Shown piece by piece: positions 10,892-21,602 of a DNA stretch of 64,000 nucleotides. The DNA lies in contig CM061067.1 in assembly GCA_030762895.1 (NCBI GenBank), positions 53,221,667 to 53,285,666 on the forward strand. The letters run 5' to 3'. Both the position numbers and the translations under genes were made by a program. The notes under the pieces are model-generated. The model ran no database searches. It was not told where the DNA came from and saw only the letters and a list, made by a program, of their open reading frames with translations. Position 1 is the first letter of the stretch; every line of letters begins with the position of its first letter. The DNA is from Sophora flavescens (taxonomy: Eukaryota; Streptophyta; Magnoliopsida; Fabales; Fabaceae).

Positions 10892-11350
10892 TTAGGTTTA
10901 GTATCTCTCTTACCTCATACTCCCGCTGGTCCATATTATAAACAAAAAATTAATCGAACACACGTGTTAAGGTGGTTAATTAATTTCATTGAATCTTGTA
11001 AAAAAATTAGGTTTATTACCTAAATTACCCTTCATCTAAAACTTCAATCTTCATTAAATGAGTCATTGAAATTTGTATTAAATGAATGATATTTTGGGAA
11101 TAATGTCATTAAATGAGTCATTAGGTTTAGTATCTCTCTTAGCTCATACTCCATCCGATCCATATTATAAACGAAAAATTAATGGAATACACGTGTTAAG
11201 GTGGTTAATTAATTTCATTGAATCTTGTAAAAAATTAGGTTTATTATCTAAATTACCCTTCATCTAAAACTTCAATCTTCATTAAATGAGTCATTGAAAT
11301 TTGTATTAAATGAATGATATTTTGGGAATAATGTCATTAAATGAATCATT
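10892..11350. repeat. tandem duplication of a ~229-bp unit
   Basis: The unit at 10892-11120 is repeated at 11121-11350 with only scattered differences. Both start TTAGGTTTAGTATCTCTCTT and both contain the left terminal repeat of a Stowaway-like MITE. Only the second copy is followed by the right terminus. Confidence 0.85.
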
Positions 11351-11422
11351 GGAAAACAAAATTTGCTTATATATTGAATCAAAAACCTTAAAACGTTTTT
11401 CTTATATATTGGATCGGGGGAG
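11149..11422. mobile_element. Stowaway-like (Tc1/Mariner) MITE
   Basis: The left end starts CTCCATCCGATCCATATTAT. The right end read inward is CTCCCCCGATCCAATATATA. TA dinucleotides flank both ends (11147-11148 and 11423-11424), as expected for Tc1/Mariner insertions. It is about 274 bp and non-coding. The duplicated left half at about 10920 carries the same terminus. Confidence 0.75.
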
Positions 11423-11507
11423 TACATACTGAGTACCTGATTGACTTGGACATCAGAATGCCTTTTACAGGTACACTCACTTTCTTCGCCATGATAGTTA
11501 CTGTCTA

Positions 11508-11850
11508 GGGGTGAGCATCGGGCGGATTCGGGTGGGGTTTGTCGGGTTCGGGCGGATTTGATGCAAGAAAAATGAAATCCGCTTTCGCCCATCTATACAT
11601 CGGGTTGGTCGGGTGAGAGGGAGATCTGCGAAACCCTTTCTTCTTCTCCCTTGGTCCCTTGACACTTCTCCACGAGACCATGACCCCAACCTGCGAAGGA
11701 GAAGACAGAACCCCCCAACCTCACCGTCGTAGTTGTATCTCTGCCTGGCCGGACCTCCACTCGCATGGACGCACCACTTCGCTTAGACGGACGCACCACT
11801 TAGCTCGTAGATGTATGAACCCGGGCACAGTTGGATCATAAGAAGGCCCT
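11508..11850. other. hAT-terminus-like sequence and GC-rich remnant
   Basis: TAGGGGTGAGCATCGGGCGG near 11513 resembles the TAGGGGTG... terminus of hAT elements such as the one at 18587. The following 300 bp is GC-rich and non-coding. No matching right terminus or TSD is found, so this is probably a truncated element. Confidence 0.35.
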
Positions 11851-11904
11851 GGGTAGATAAATAAATAAGCGATAACAATATGATGGCATAATCATCATAT
11901 CAAA

Positions 11905-12165
11905 CAACTAGGCTTTGATCCCGTGCCCGCACGGGACAAATCATAAATATTTTCTTTTGTTTTTTTATAAGGTAAGCTGTTATATTTCTGAATTTATAAA
12001 TTATTTAAAATGTGAGATTTGATATATTTATTTAAATTTAAATTTTAATTCATGTAATTTAAATTTAATTTCAACTTTAATAAGATTTACATAAATATAT
12101 ATTGTATGACCTTAAATTTGAAATTAAGATTGAAATAAATTAAATAATTATATAAGATTAGTTAT
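11905..12165. other. AT-rich sequence with GC-palindrome edge
   Basis: It begins with CCCGTGCCCGCACGGGA (about 11922-11938), a short GC palindrome, then runs into AT-rich DNA and the tandem array that follows. Such palindromic edges are common at ends of non-autonomous plant transposons. I cannot identify the family. Confidence 0.35.
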
Positions 12166-12830
12166 ATTTAAACTTTAATTTTCAATTTCAATTTCGATAA
12201 TTTTCATTCAATTTTTATTTTTAGTGTGTTATTTTTTGTTACATTTATAAATACAATAATAAATCGAAAAATTGTAGTGTTGACACTTGGTACATGACAC
12301 GTGGCAACATTCATAGACAAGGAAGATGACATGTGGCAAAACTACATTGCATAGGGGATATAATTGTATTGTTTATAGATAAATAGATAGATTTAAACTT
12401 TAATTTTCAATTTCAATTTCGTTAATTTAATTTCATTCAATTTTTATTTTTAGTGTGTTATTTTTTGTTAAATTATAAATACAATAATAAATTGAAAATT
12501 TGTAGTGTTGACACCTGACACATGACACATGGCAACATTTCATGCATAGGGAAGATGACACATGGCAAAACTATATTGCATAGGGGATAGAATTGTATTG
12601 TTTATAGATAGATAGATAGATTTAAACTTTAATTTTCAATTTCGGTAATTTAATTTCATTCGATTTTTATTTTTAGTGTGTTATTTTTTGTTAAAATTTA
12701 TAAATTATAAATACAATAATAAATCAAAAAATTATAGCGTTGACACTTGACACATGACACATGGCAACATTTCATGCATAGGAAATATAATTGTATTGTT
12801 TATAAATAGATAGATATCGTTTTATCCGCT
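12166..12830. repeat. three-copy tandem array, ~225-229-bp unit
   Basis: Units start at about 12166, 12391 and 12620 with ATTTAAACTTTAATTTTCAA. Each contains TGACACATGACACATGGCAA-type sequence and ends in ATAGATAGATAG runs. The third copy is shortened. It is probably an internal minisatellite of a non-autonomous transposon whose edge is near 11922. Confidence 0.85.
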
Positions 12831-14445
12831 TTTCTAAGTGTTGATTAATCATTTGCTTCAATTGTCATTCTCTTTCCTAGAGTTGCTTCTTTTATCATTC
12901 ATTCCCTTTCCATTGTGCTTTATGAGTAGCAAATTTTAAATTAACTGGATAGATACTTAAACGATGAAGGACCAAATGGAAATTGTAATGCCCCCTTGGG
13001 CATTACTTCGTAATACGTGCGGAAATAAATTAAAAAGTTATTTGCTGGTTGTTTTCGGAAAATAATCTATAGTTTTTAATCAGTCCAAAAATGGTGTAAA
13101 ATTTTTATTCTTGCGAAATACTCCAGAAAAAGCTATATACATCACAATAGTATAATTACCTTATACTTACATACAAACTGAATTTATTTGTAAACCAAAA
13201 CATCGCAAAATATAAGCTTTTCTGAAATTGTTTTTCATACACTTTACAAGGTGTTTCAAACCATTCATAACAACTTTCCCAAAAATACACAACCCAAAGA
13301 AAATCCTAAGCTGGTCGTCTTACAAGACATCTACTAGAAAGACCATATGGTCATTCCCACACTCAAACATCTCTTCAAGTATCGGAACCCATGTTCCTGA
13401 GTGAGGCTAAGAACTTTTCTGCACCATCTACTTTCATGTATCAAGACACAAAAGTCAAACCCAAAAACCTGATATATTATAAGGGTGAGATGCCAATATA
13501 TGAGTTTATAATGATAATCACATGCACGACATACAACATTAGCACATAGACATATATAACCATAACAACATAAGATTCTCATAACTAAACAAGTAGTTTA
13601 TCACTGGGTCTCATACCCGATCATCGTTATTTTAAAAATATGCATGACACTTCAACATTCATTGTCTAACATTCACACCTAATCTCATGAGATATCCCAA
13701 CACGTGATGAGTTGAACAAGCTCTATAACCATACAAGGCAAAGACACACAGCCATAGGCACGGAGCCAGAACATAAGGCACTCAGCCATAACATAATAGG
13801 CACGTCTGCCACATGCATGCAAAAACACTTGGTTCGGGACACTTTTCTTTGTGTTCAATCTTTTCTTGCCGAAGCTCAAAGTCCGAGTGCTCAATCATGG
13901 AACCTCAAGACCGATGCACCAGTCATAGGTTCTGGTAATAAAAAACATCTTAAATGTTTAAACACAGTATACACCACGTATACAGTAGACACTAAGTCTA
14001 CAGGACCACAAAGTCCAAAGGACCCCAAGTCCATAACACAACGAACCTTAGTACCCCGACGTCTCGGTTACTAAGTTCAACACCACTTTTAACACAGTTA
14101 AGTTAAACTTGATTTCGGAAAATCTTTTCAAACGGGAAATTCTTTAATAAAACTTTAAATACTAGACTTAGTTTTCACAAAGATGAGTCACTTGAGGCTC
14201 AAACTTATTTCAACTACGCTCTACTGTTTTAAAAACACTTGCCATCAAAACTTTTCCAATTTGCCGTCAATTATCCTTTTTAAATCCATTTAAGTCAAAA
14301 CTTAGTTTTTTCCACTTAAATAATTTTATAAAATCATCATTAAATTATTTTCAACAATTATTTTCACAAAATAAATTTTTATAAATTTATGGAATTTCTT
14401 ACGTAAAAATTTTCAGTATAAAAATAATTTCAAGATTTCGCCCTC

Positions 14446-14851
14446 TGTAACACCCGGGTGCCGACGAGGACGGGGAGTGATCGCCGGTGCAAGAAGGCAC
14501 GGACAAGGAGCGGCTCCTGGCAGGCTACTAGGCGGAGGGACACATGAATGAACCGATTACACACCCGAATGAGAGGGATCCTGAGACTGTGTATGTATGG
14601 GACTATACAATTGATGAAGGCTTATATGAATTGATTAGTACTACCTATACTAACAAGATGCATCTTCTTTTCGGGAGCCCATCACTTAAGAACTTCACAG
14701 TTAAGCGTGCTTGACTTGGAGCAATTCTGGGATGGGTGACCTCCCGGGAAGTTTTCCAGGAAGCGTGTGAGTGAGAACAAAGCACGCTGAAAAGACTCAT
14801 GTTGGTCTGTGGGGACAGTCGTCAATCCATAGAGCAGCCAGGGATGTTACA
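14446..14851 (+). repeat. Cassandra 5' LTR
   Basis: 406 bp, TG...CA, carrying the 5S-like segment in its second half. It is preceded by the TSD CCCTC. Confidence 0.92.
14672..14766 (+). other. 5S-rRNA-derived segment in the Cassandra 5' LTR
   Basis: GGGAGCCCATCACTTAAGAA, CAGTTAAGCGTGCTTGACTT and GGATGGGTGACCTCCCGGGA follow the order of plant 5S rRNA and its internal promoter (A box, intermediate element and C box region). In Cassandra elements this is the conserved pol III promoter region. It is not a functional 5S gene, because the flanking halves diverge. Confidence 0.85.
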
Positions 14852-14922
14852 AATGGTATTAGAGAGGCACCTCTCCCAGTACGGCGTGGTTCGAGGACGA
14901 ACCAAGCGGAAGCTGGTGGGCA
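14852..14922 (+). other. Cassandra internal region with PBS and PPT
   Basis: 71 bp containing TGGTATTAGAGAGGC (PBS-like, tRNA-Met type) at the left and a purine-rich tract at the right. No coding capacity. Replication would rely on proteins from other retrotransposons. Confidence 0.8.
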
Positions 14923-15328
14923 TGTAACACCCGGGTGCCGACGAGGGCGGGGAGTGATCGCCGGTGCAAGAAGGTACGGACAAGGAGCGGCTCCTGGCAG
15001 ACTTCTAGGTGGAGGGACACATGAATGAATCGATTACACACCCGAATGAGAGGGATCCTGAGACTGTGTAGGTATGGGACTATACAGTTGATGAAGGCTT
15101 ATATGAATTGATTAGTACTACCTATACTAACAAGATGCATCTTCTTTTCGGGAGCCCATCACTTAAGAACTTCACAATTAAGCGTGCTTGACTTGGAGCA
15201 ATTCTGGGATGGGTGACCTCCTGGGAAGTTTTCCAGGAAGCGTTTGAGTGAGGACAAAGCACGCTGAAAAGACCCGTGTTGGTCTGTGGGGACAGTCGTC
15301 AATCCATAGAGCAGCCATGGATGTTACA
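14923..15328 (+). repeat. Cassandra 3' LTR
   Basis: 406 bp, directly repeating the 5' LTR, with its own 5S-like segment at about 15150-15245. It is followed by the TSD CCCTC. Confidence 0.92.
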
Positions 15329-15333
15329 CCCTC

Positions 15334-17328
15334 ACTGTGACTCATAGTTCACTCTTACCGCGATAAATCATTAAAATAATGATATTTTCCAAAATTCCTT
15401 ATTTTTCCCAAATAAAATTTCCCATCAATATTATATTCCAATATTTCTCTCATAAGCATTGAATATAATTTATAAAGCTTCTTAAAGCTTTTATCTGGTT
15501 AATTTGATTGTGCGCTAACCACTGTTAGGCTTTTCAAACAACAATCAACAACAACATCATAATAATATTCTCAGGCAGATCATGCATCACCACACCATAA
15601 TCTATGATTGCAGATAAACAATTTAAATGCAATTAAACCATTACAGATAAAAATAACATAACTTAAAGAACTTAAACAAATATAGACATCAACTAGATAA
15701 CACATGATTATAGGAAAAACTCCCCAGGTATTCTCCCCTTACCTCTTGAAGAACTTATCTCACGATTTTATTTCTCGAACGTACGTCAAACTCCGGTGTC
15801 ACGACTCACGTATAACCGACACACTTAACCTTCAACAACCACAATCAACCAATTACAAACAATCAAATAAAATCACCTATTCCCTAATGATAGGTCATGA
15901 CCTCAACAAGGTTTTGTGGCTAACATTTCTAAAATTGCTTATGTCATCGGATTAATGATCCTAAGTACTTAAGACAATGGATTAGTGATAAATCAACAAA
16001 GTTTGAATTAAAAACTTCCAAACTTCTAAAAGCCTATATTCGTCCTTAATGAGTACATGAAGCTAGGGATTTTTGTTTGATGAAATAACTTGAATTCAAC
16101 ATGTATATATATTAGAGAGATGATATACAAGATTATTTATGAAAGACATGAACAAAATCTTCCTCCAACCTTACCCACATAGGTTCGGCCTTGATCAAAT
16201 AAATGGGGAGGAAATTTAGTTTACAACATACTCTTGGATTTAGACTATATAGATGATGACAAGAACATAGAAATTGATCTCAACTTTATTGGATTTTTCT
16301 ATGATTTTATATGAATTTACAAAGTCAAGAACACTAAGATGAACAAAATGAAATAAGCTTCAAAACAAGAAATGATTTGAAGAAACAACAACTAAAAGAT
16401 GATGAAGAACATGAATCACCTCTTGGAATTTGCAAATGGGCAAGAAATCACCAACTTCCTCACAAACTAAGCTTCCTTGTTCAAGGAGAAAGTAAGAACA
16501 CACTAGAACTTTGATGAAGTGTCAGGATAGTGCAAGAATGAACTAGAAACCACTTGACTCATCCAAGTTTATGAGCCAAAGTGTGGGCTTGGCCTTTCTT
16601 GCGCATGGGCTTGAAGGAAAACACTAAAGTCCATTTGCATTTACACTTGAAAATGCTTAAGACTTAAACTTTGGCAAGGAAACTTAAGTGAATAAAATTT
16701 GATTCGTGGAAACAACACTAGAACCATGATTTGGGCTCTATGGTCGCAGCTCCTAGTGGGCTTAGATGACAAGAATTTGGCCCAAAGTTGATGACAACTT
16801 GAAAAATTAGTTTAGGACCAAAAAGCAAATATAAGAAAGTCGAAGGACTTAGGTGCAAATTCTCCTAACTTAGTCATCATTACCATGTGCATCATAAATG
16901 CATTCACATGGGTGACTCCTCTTGCATGACTCATTGGTATTATCCGTTAGCGGCTCTCGAAAATCCCGTATTCAGCTCCATCGCTTGCCCGATTAAAATA
17001 CCGCCCGGATAAAATATAATATTTCACTTTTTAGTGAAATATTTCAAAATAACCAAAAACGTAGGAAATTAAATAAAAACCTTAAGTTTTTCGTTCACGA
17101 GTCAAAATTAGGTTTTCTGATCAGTATAAATATACTGTCAGTGAAATTCACAGACCGGGTTTCAACTGACTTTTCAACCTAAATTTTTATCGTAACTCTC
17201 TACGGTAAAGTAGAGTGTAAATAAGGTTTCGGTTTAATTAAAAACACTTTCTAAGTCTCAGATAAATATATAAACGTATTTATATAAATTTACGATATTA
17301 GAAAACATTGAAAAGTCGGGGTGTTACA
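15334..17328. other. right part of the giant LTR; no gene seen
   Basis: AT-rich and non-coding. The 83-codon frame at 15704-15955 has no recognisable domain. It ends at the GGGGTGTTACA terminus. Confidence 0.5.
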
Positions 17329-17612
17329 GAAATGAACGAATAAAAATCCAGACTCAAAATAGAAGAGTGAGAAAATTAGATTTCCAATAAGAACTTGTCT
17401 CTTTTGTATTCCTTAACCAATACCCTAAGTCCACTGGTTAGCAAGACCCAATATATTATTATGCGGTAAATGTTTTTCCACAATAGATAAAACTTAATTA
17501 AAGTTGCAAAATGGTATAGAACAAGAAAATTTTATAATTCCGAAATAGTGGCAGATTTAGGATTATAAAAGTAATAGTGAAGACATAAACAAACTAAGTA
17601 CATATACAAGTT

Positions 17613-18021
17613 TTTATCTAAATAAGTGGTTTTTTTTATATAGATCTGGTTTTTCCTTTGTCTTTTTTCTGTTTTCATCGTCTGCGTGCGGCGGTATTTT
17701 GTTCGTCGTCTTGTTGCGGCGTCGTTTGGTTTCCCATCTTGTTGTGGTGTTCATTTGGTTCAGATTGACAGATCAACTTTGATCCATTACAGATTCAATC
17801 AAGACTTGGGCAACAACGTTACAGATCCGGAGGCATGTGTATTCCGGTCACTTTGATTTTGTCACATTTGTAGGCATTTTACCGTGTACGTTATGCTATT
17901 AACCTTGGTGCAGTGAGTTTGCAGATTCATCCTTTTCGGTTTTTAGCAATATTAAATTTGTGTTGTTTTCGATGTATTTTATCAATTTGAATGAATGAAT
18001 ATCCTTTTTTTAAAAAAAAAA
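17613..18021 (+). mobile_element. 5'-truncated L1-like 3' end with poly(A) and 17-bp TSD
   Basis: The 17-bp sequence AAGTACATATACAAGTT occurs at 17596-17612 and again at 18022-18038. Between them lies about 400 bp ending in an A run (from about 18012) after GAATGAATGAATATCC, which resembles plant L1 3' ends. A long TSD, a poly(A) tail and the absence of other structure indicate target-primed reverse transcription. A retroposed transcript of another kind is the alternative. Confidence 0.75.
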
Positions 18022-18038
18022 AAGTACATATACAAGTT

Positions 18039-18578
18039 ATGCTAAAGCCTTCCTTGTGTGAAGGAGGCGTCACTCCTGCAACGAGAACACATGAGCATCT
18101 TTATATATTACAATTAATTTTAATATATTGTTAGTTAAATTTTTATATGTTGTCAATCAATTACAAATCAATAGGTATGATTTTTAAGGTAATTTTGTTT
18201 TTACAAAATAATTTTTAAGGTAGTTATTACTATAAGATTCAGAATATTTCATGAAGTAACAATTCATAATACAATCTAATTTTTTTTTATTGTAACAACT
18301 CATAACAATTAAATCCATTAAAACATATTCAAACAATAAATAAATAGAGTGTAATTTTGATATATGGTTAGTATACAACTTTTTATACTGTCAATCAATT
18401 ACACATTTTCATCTTATATGTGAGATTTAAGTTAAAAATCAAACATTTCTTATGATGTATCAATATTTGTTTGATTAATAATATAAAAAATCTTAGACTA
18501 ATAATAACTAATAAGACAAGGAAGAGAATTGGGCATGTACAAAGCTGGGCTTTAGCCGATGTATACTAGGCTTTCTGT
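18039..18578. other. no gene seen; diverged ~55-bp direct repeat
   Basis: Segments near 18118-18172 and 18349-18402 share TTGTTAG/TGGTTAG and TGTCAATCAATTACA and may be ends of an unclassified small element. The rest is AT-rich and non-coding. Confidence 0.35.
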
Positions 18579-18586
18579 GTTTGGGT

Positions 18587-19565
18587 TAGGGGTGTTCATC
18601 AACTGATCCAAATCGATTCAAACCGTCAAAACCGAACCAAAAAATCGAAAACCGAAAAAACCGTAAACCGAAAAACCCGAAAACCGAAAAAATCGTTTTT
18701 TTCATTGGATTGGATCGGATTTTGGATCCCAAAGTGAAATCCAATCCAAACCAAACCGAACTACTATATACATATACTATTATTTTTGAAATTATAGTAT
18801 TAGTCATACTTTTTTTTTGACAAGATAGTATTACTCATACTTAATCATCATTTTCATACTTTTATGTCCCTCATTCTCTTTAATATTTTTGTTGGAATGA
18901 AATATATGAGACTATTTCGAATAAATATTAATGTCTTGAAGTTATATTTTGCTAAAAGTTTTGACGCATAACATATATATACTTGATTAAGTAAACATGA
19001 AAAATAGGAAACCAATTAAGTAAATTTGAAAAATACTTAGCTACATTTTTTGTAGCCAATTCAAGGAAAAAATAGGATAAGTAAGAGTAGATATAGATAT
19101 TAATATAAAAGAATATTTTACTTAAAAGAACGTGTTAAAAATATCAATAATTTTTTTTTTCTTCTGAAACTCCCAAATTAAAATTTGTCAGGAATTCTCT
19201 AGAATTTTCCTCACTCGTCGTGAAATCAAATAATGGTCAATAATGAATAAATGGGTGATGCCTTTCATAAAGGTTCTACTGTGCTAACGTATAGAGAGAT
19301 TAAAATAAGTATTGACACCCTAAACTAGCTCCCTTAAATGAAGATTATATTTTGTTCACTATTAAATAGTAGAAAGGACACTTGACATAAAAAAAAATGA
19401 CAAAAATCGAATTATCCAATCCAATCCAAACCGCATTTGATTGGATTGGATCGGATCGGATTTTTTCAAGGAAGCAAATCGATCCAATCCAAACCGAATG
19501 TTGTTTTCATCATTAGATTGGATGACTTTTTAGCTTAAAATCAATCCAATCCACGAACACCCCAA
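18587..19565. mobile_element. non-autonomous hAT element, 979 bp, with 8-bp TSD
   Basis: The left end starts TAGGGGTGTTCATC. The right end read inward is TTGGGGTGTTCGTGG. The flanks 18579-18586 and 19566-19573 are both GTTTGGGT, a perfect 8-bp TSD diagnostic of hAT transposons. The subterminal regions are rich in GGATTGGATCGGAT-type repeats and their complement, the likely transposase-binding sites. It is internally AT-rich with no coding capacity. Confidence 0.88.
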
Positions 19566-19573
19566 GTTTGGGT

Positions 19574-20002
19574 ATAGGCATAAATCCAAGGGCCTTACCT
19601 TTTACGCCTTGTATTATGCTCTACATATTTTGCATCTTTTTTTTATATTTTTTTCCCAAAAATATTCTTTTGATCTCGTTAGTACGTTCATGTTATATTT
19701 TTTGGAAAATAATTTTTTCAAAAACAGTCAGGAAATTAAATTCCGGACATACAAAATATTATTCTGAAATAAAATATTTCACTGTTTGAAAACTTATTTC
19801 CGAAATTTAAAATGCGAAGACTGAATTTATGTCAGGAAAATAAAATTGGGGAAAACAATTCCAGATGCTTGCATTTGACATTTTACATAGGCACTGTTTG
19901 GACTTTTCCTGTTTCCCTTCCCTCCGTCAAATAATGGCTCTCAAACTCTCACAGCCTCTTCTTCACTCCAACGTCATGCTATCCCTTCACTCCGTCAAAT
20001 AA
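19574..20002. other. no gene seen
   Basis: AT-rich up to about 19900, then a mixed stretch leading into the frame at 20003. The phrase CTCCGTCAAATAA occurs twice (about 19923 and 19990). Confidence 0.4.
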
Positions 20003-20347
20003 GTGCCCTTGTTCATTGGGGGGTTTTCCATTGTTGAGATATTGAGTAGTACTATTTTCATTCAACGACTAGTTCAACTCCCTTCTTTCAAAGTCCCTAC
20101 ATATTTAGTCGCCCAATCAAAAATTGATAGAGTTGTACAAGTTGATAAAGTGGAAGCTATTCATCAAGGCATAAAGAAGTTCACGGGCTCACAACTGAAT
20201 GGTGCACAAGAACTCGTGGGCACCCTTTGGCCAAAGGATATTCAATTTTTGCCTCAAGTCCTTTCTGCCTGCTTAACTTCAAAATATGCGGCATCAAATT
20301 CTTTGAGGGACTGGATATACTTGGCATTGATACAAGACCCGACATAA
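20003..20347 (+). CDS. unrecognised 114-codon open frame
   Basis: An open frame with protein-like composition (DRVVQVDKVEAIHQGIKKF, VGTLWPKDIQFLPQVL), lying directly upstream of and on the same strand as the CHX pseudogene. I do not recognise a family. It is not the usual N-terminus of a CHX protein. It could be a fragment of another decayed gene brought together with the CHX piece, or chance. Confidence 0.3.
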   Translation: MPLFIGGFSIVEILSSTIFIQRLVQLPSFKVPTYLVAQSKIDRVVQVDKVEAIHQGIKKFTGSQLNGAQELVGTLWPKDIQFLPQVLSACLTSKYAASNSLRDWIYLALIQDPT

Positions 20348-20424
20348 GTCTGATTCAAATTATTCCTAGATCTATCCAATTGTTATGGTAGGGAAATCTC
20401 AATAGTGGCAACCTATATGAGATT

Positions 20425-20740
20425 GTGGAGTATATTGGTGCTATCCCTGCTATAGAACACTTATTGGGCATAATTGTGCTCATGGATGGTCCCTTTGCTC
20501 AGGTGTGGACTAAGAAGATAGAGAACATTGTAACTGGCTTTTTCTTGCTACTATATTTTATAGTCAGTGGGTTGAATACTAATGTGGCAACTATAGGTGG
20601 AGGAACTTCTTAGGGTTTACTCATACTTGTTATATTCACTGCATGCCTTGGAGGCATCGTTGGCACAACTTTTGCGTCTTTGTTATGTAAGATGCCTATT
20701 AGAGAAGCCCTGGACTTTGGATTTCTCATGAACACCAACA
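20425..20740 (+). pseudogene. CHX-type cation/H+ exchanger fragment
   Basis: The frame reads DGPFAQVWTKKIENIVTGFF, FIVSGLNTNVATIGGG, then a stop, then LLILVIFTACLGGIVGTT and MPIREALDFGFLMNTN in the same frame. These match consecutive transmembrane segments of plant CHX antiporters (CPA2 family), including the SGL(K)TNVAT signature. The stop is a TAG where CHX proteins normally have Trp after TS. Only about 100 of roughly 800 residues are present, so this is a broken relic. A functional copy would exchange K+ or Na+ for protons on endomembranes. Confidence 0.75.
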
Positions 20741-21602
20741 TGGTACTTTGATGGAGCCTGGTCCTAGCAAGGGTGGCAACGTGGTACTTGCACTTATTGA
20801 AGATACAAATGGTTACAAGCTTGATTTCACTTTCCTGCTTTCTAGACTTTCATTGCCATGACCTTTTGGACAAGGTCAATTTTAACGGGGGTGGTAATGT
20901 TATGATAGTGGTGGAAGTAAAGGAAGAATCGGAAGAAAGAAGTAAATGAGTCACATGAGAGAGACTTTGCCAGCAAGGAAAAGGGGCAAAGTTATAGTTA
21001 CAATTAATGGATAATATATATCAAAATGTGGAGGGTGAAGAATTTGGACAAATCTCTAGACTCCCTCTCCTTCTCTTTTGGACCCTCTTCTTCTTCCTTA
21101 GGCTCTACCTCATCTCCTTCTCAGGACTATTTCCCTTTAATGCTTCTTATTGTAATTATTCCTTACATTGATTACATTCAGTTTATTGTATTCACTGATA
21201 TCATCAATTTAGCCTCCTTACACACCACCTTCTCAAACTAACATTTTCAAACCATCGACTTACGTCATCGTTTCCTTCTCAAGAACGCCACTCTTCCTTC
21301 AAATTTATGTCTCAAATGTATGCCTCAAATGATAAGAATTGAGAAGCAACATTGGCAGTTTGCTGCAAGCACACATCCTTTTCCTATCCTTGGAAGGAAC
21401 AGTGTGCACCTAGAGACTGTGCTAAGAAAGTTGCTTTGTTTGGACACAAATCCAACTCTAAAAAGAATCACTTTATACAAACCCATAAGTCATCCTTTGC
21501 TCTATTCACTTGGCATATATATCATAACCTAAATAATCTTCCTAATGATATTTATTGGCTTCATCAATCTCATATTAATAATTCCTAACACAACTGAAAA
21601 CC
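20741..21602. other. region upstream of the RING gene; no gene seen
   Basis: It mixes short open frames (for example 21026-21241 and 21320-21532) with no recognisable domain. The last 300 bp should include the promoter and 5' UTR of the RING gene at 21603. I cannot point to a convincing TATA box. Confidence 0.4.

Larger units (their letters stand above)
14446..15328 (+). mobile_element. Cassandra-type TRIM retrotransposon, complete
   Basis: Two 406-bp direct repeats (14446-14851 and 14923-15328), both TGTAACACCCGGG...GGATGTTACA, enclose only 71 bp. That internal part starts AATGGTATTAGAGAGGC (like a tRNA-Met primer-binding site) and ends in the purine-rich GCGGAAGCTGGTGGG. The flanks 14441-14445 and 15329-15333 are both CCCTC, a perfect 5-bp TSD. 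Each LTR carries a 5S-rRNA-like segment, which is diagnostic of the Cassandra TRIM family. The LTRs differ at roughly a dozen positions by eye, so the insertion is not recent. It lies inside the 4.3-kb candidate solo LTR and is therefore younger than it. Confidence 0.93.
12984..17328. mobile_element. candidate giant solo LTR (TG...CA, 5-bp TSD), 4345 bp
   Basis: It starts TGTAATGCCCC and ends GGGGTGTTACA, giving TG...CA ends with short inverted repeats. The flanks 12979-12983 and 17329-17333 are both GAAAT, a perfect 5-bp TSD. There is no coding region, PBS or PPT inside, so the unit behaves as a solo LTR. About 3.46 kb remain after removing the nested Cassandra. LTRs this long are known in Ogre/Tat and some chromovirus (Tekay) gypsy elements of plants. 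The family and orientation are inference. A large non-coding TIR element is the alternative. Confidence 0.65.

Noticed and set aside
11593..11841. Short overlapping frames on both strands in GC-rich DNA
   Set aside because: No protein similarity. They overlap a transposon-terminus-like sequence.
13712..14074. 120-codon frame inside the giant LTR
   Set aside because: No recognisable domain, no neighbouring exons, and it lies in repeat DNA.
14672..14766. 5S rRNA gene
   Set aside because: The match covers only part of 5S, is diverged, and occurs identically placed in both LTRs of a TRIM.
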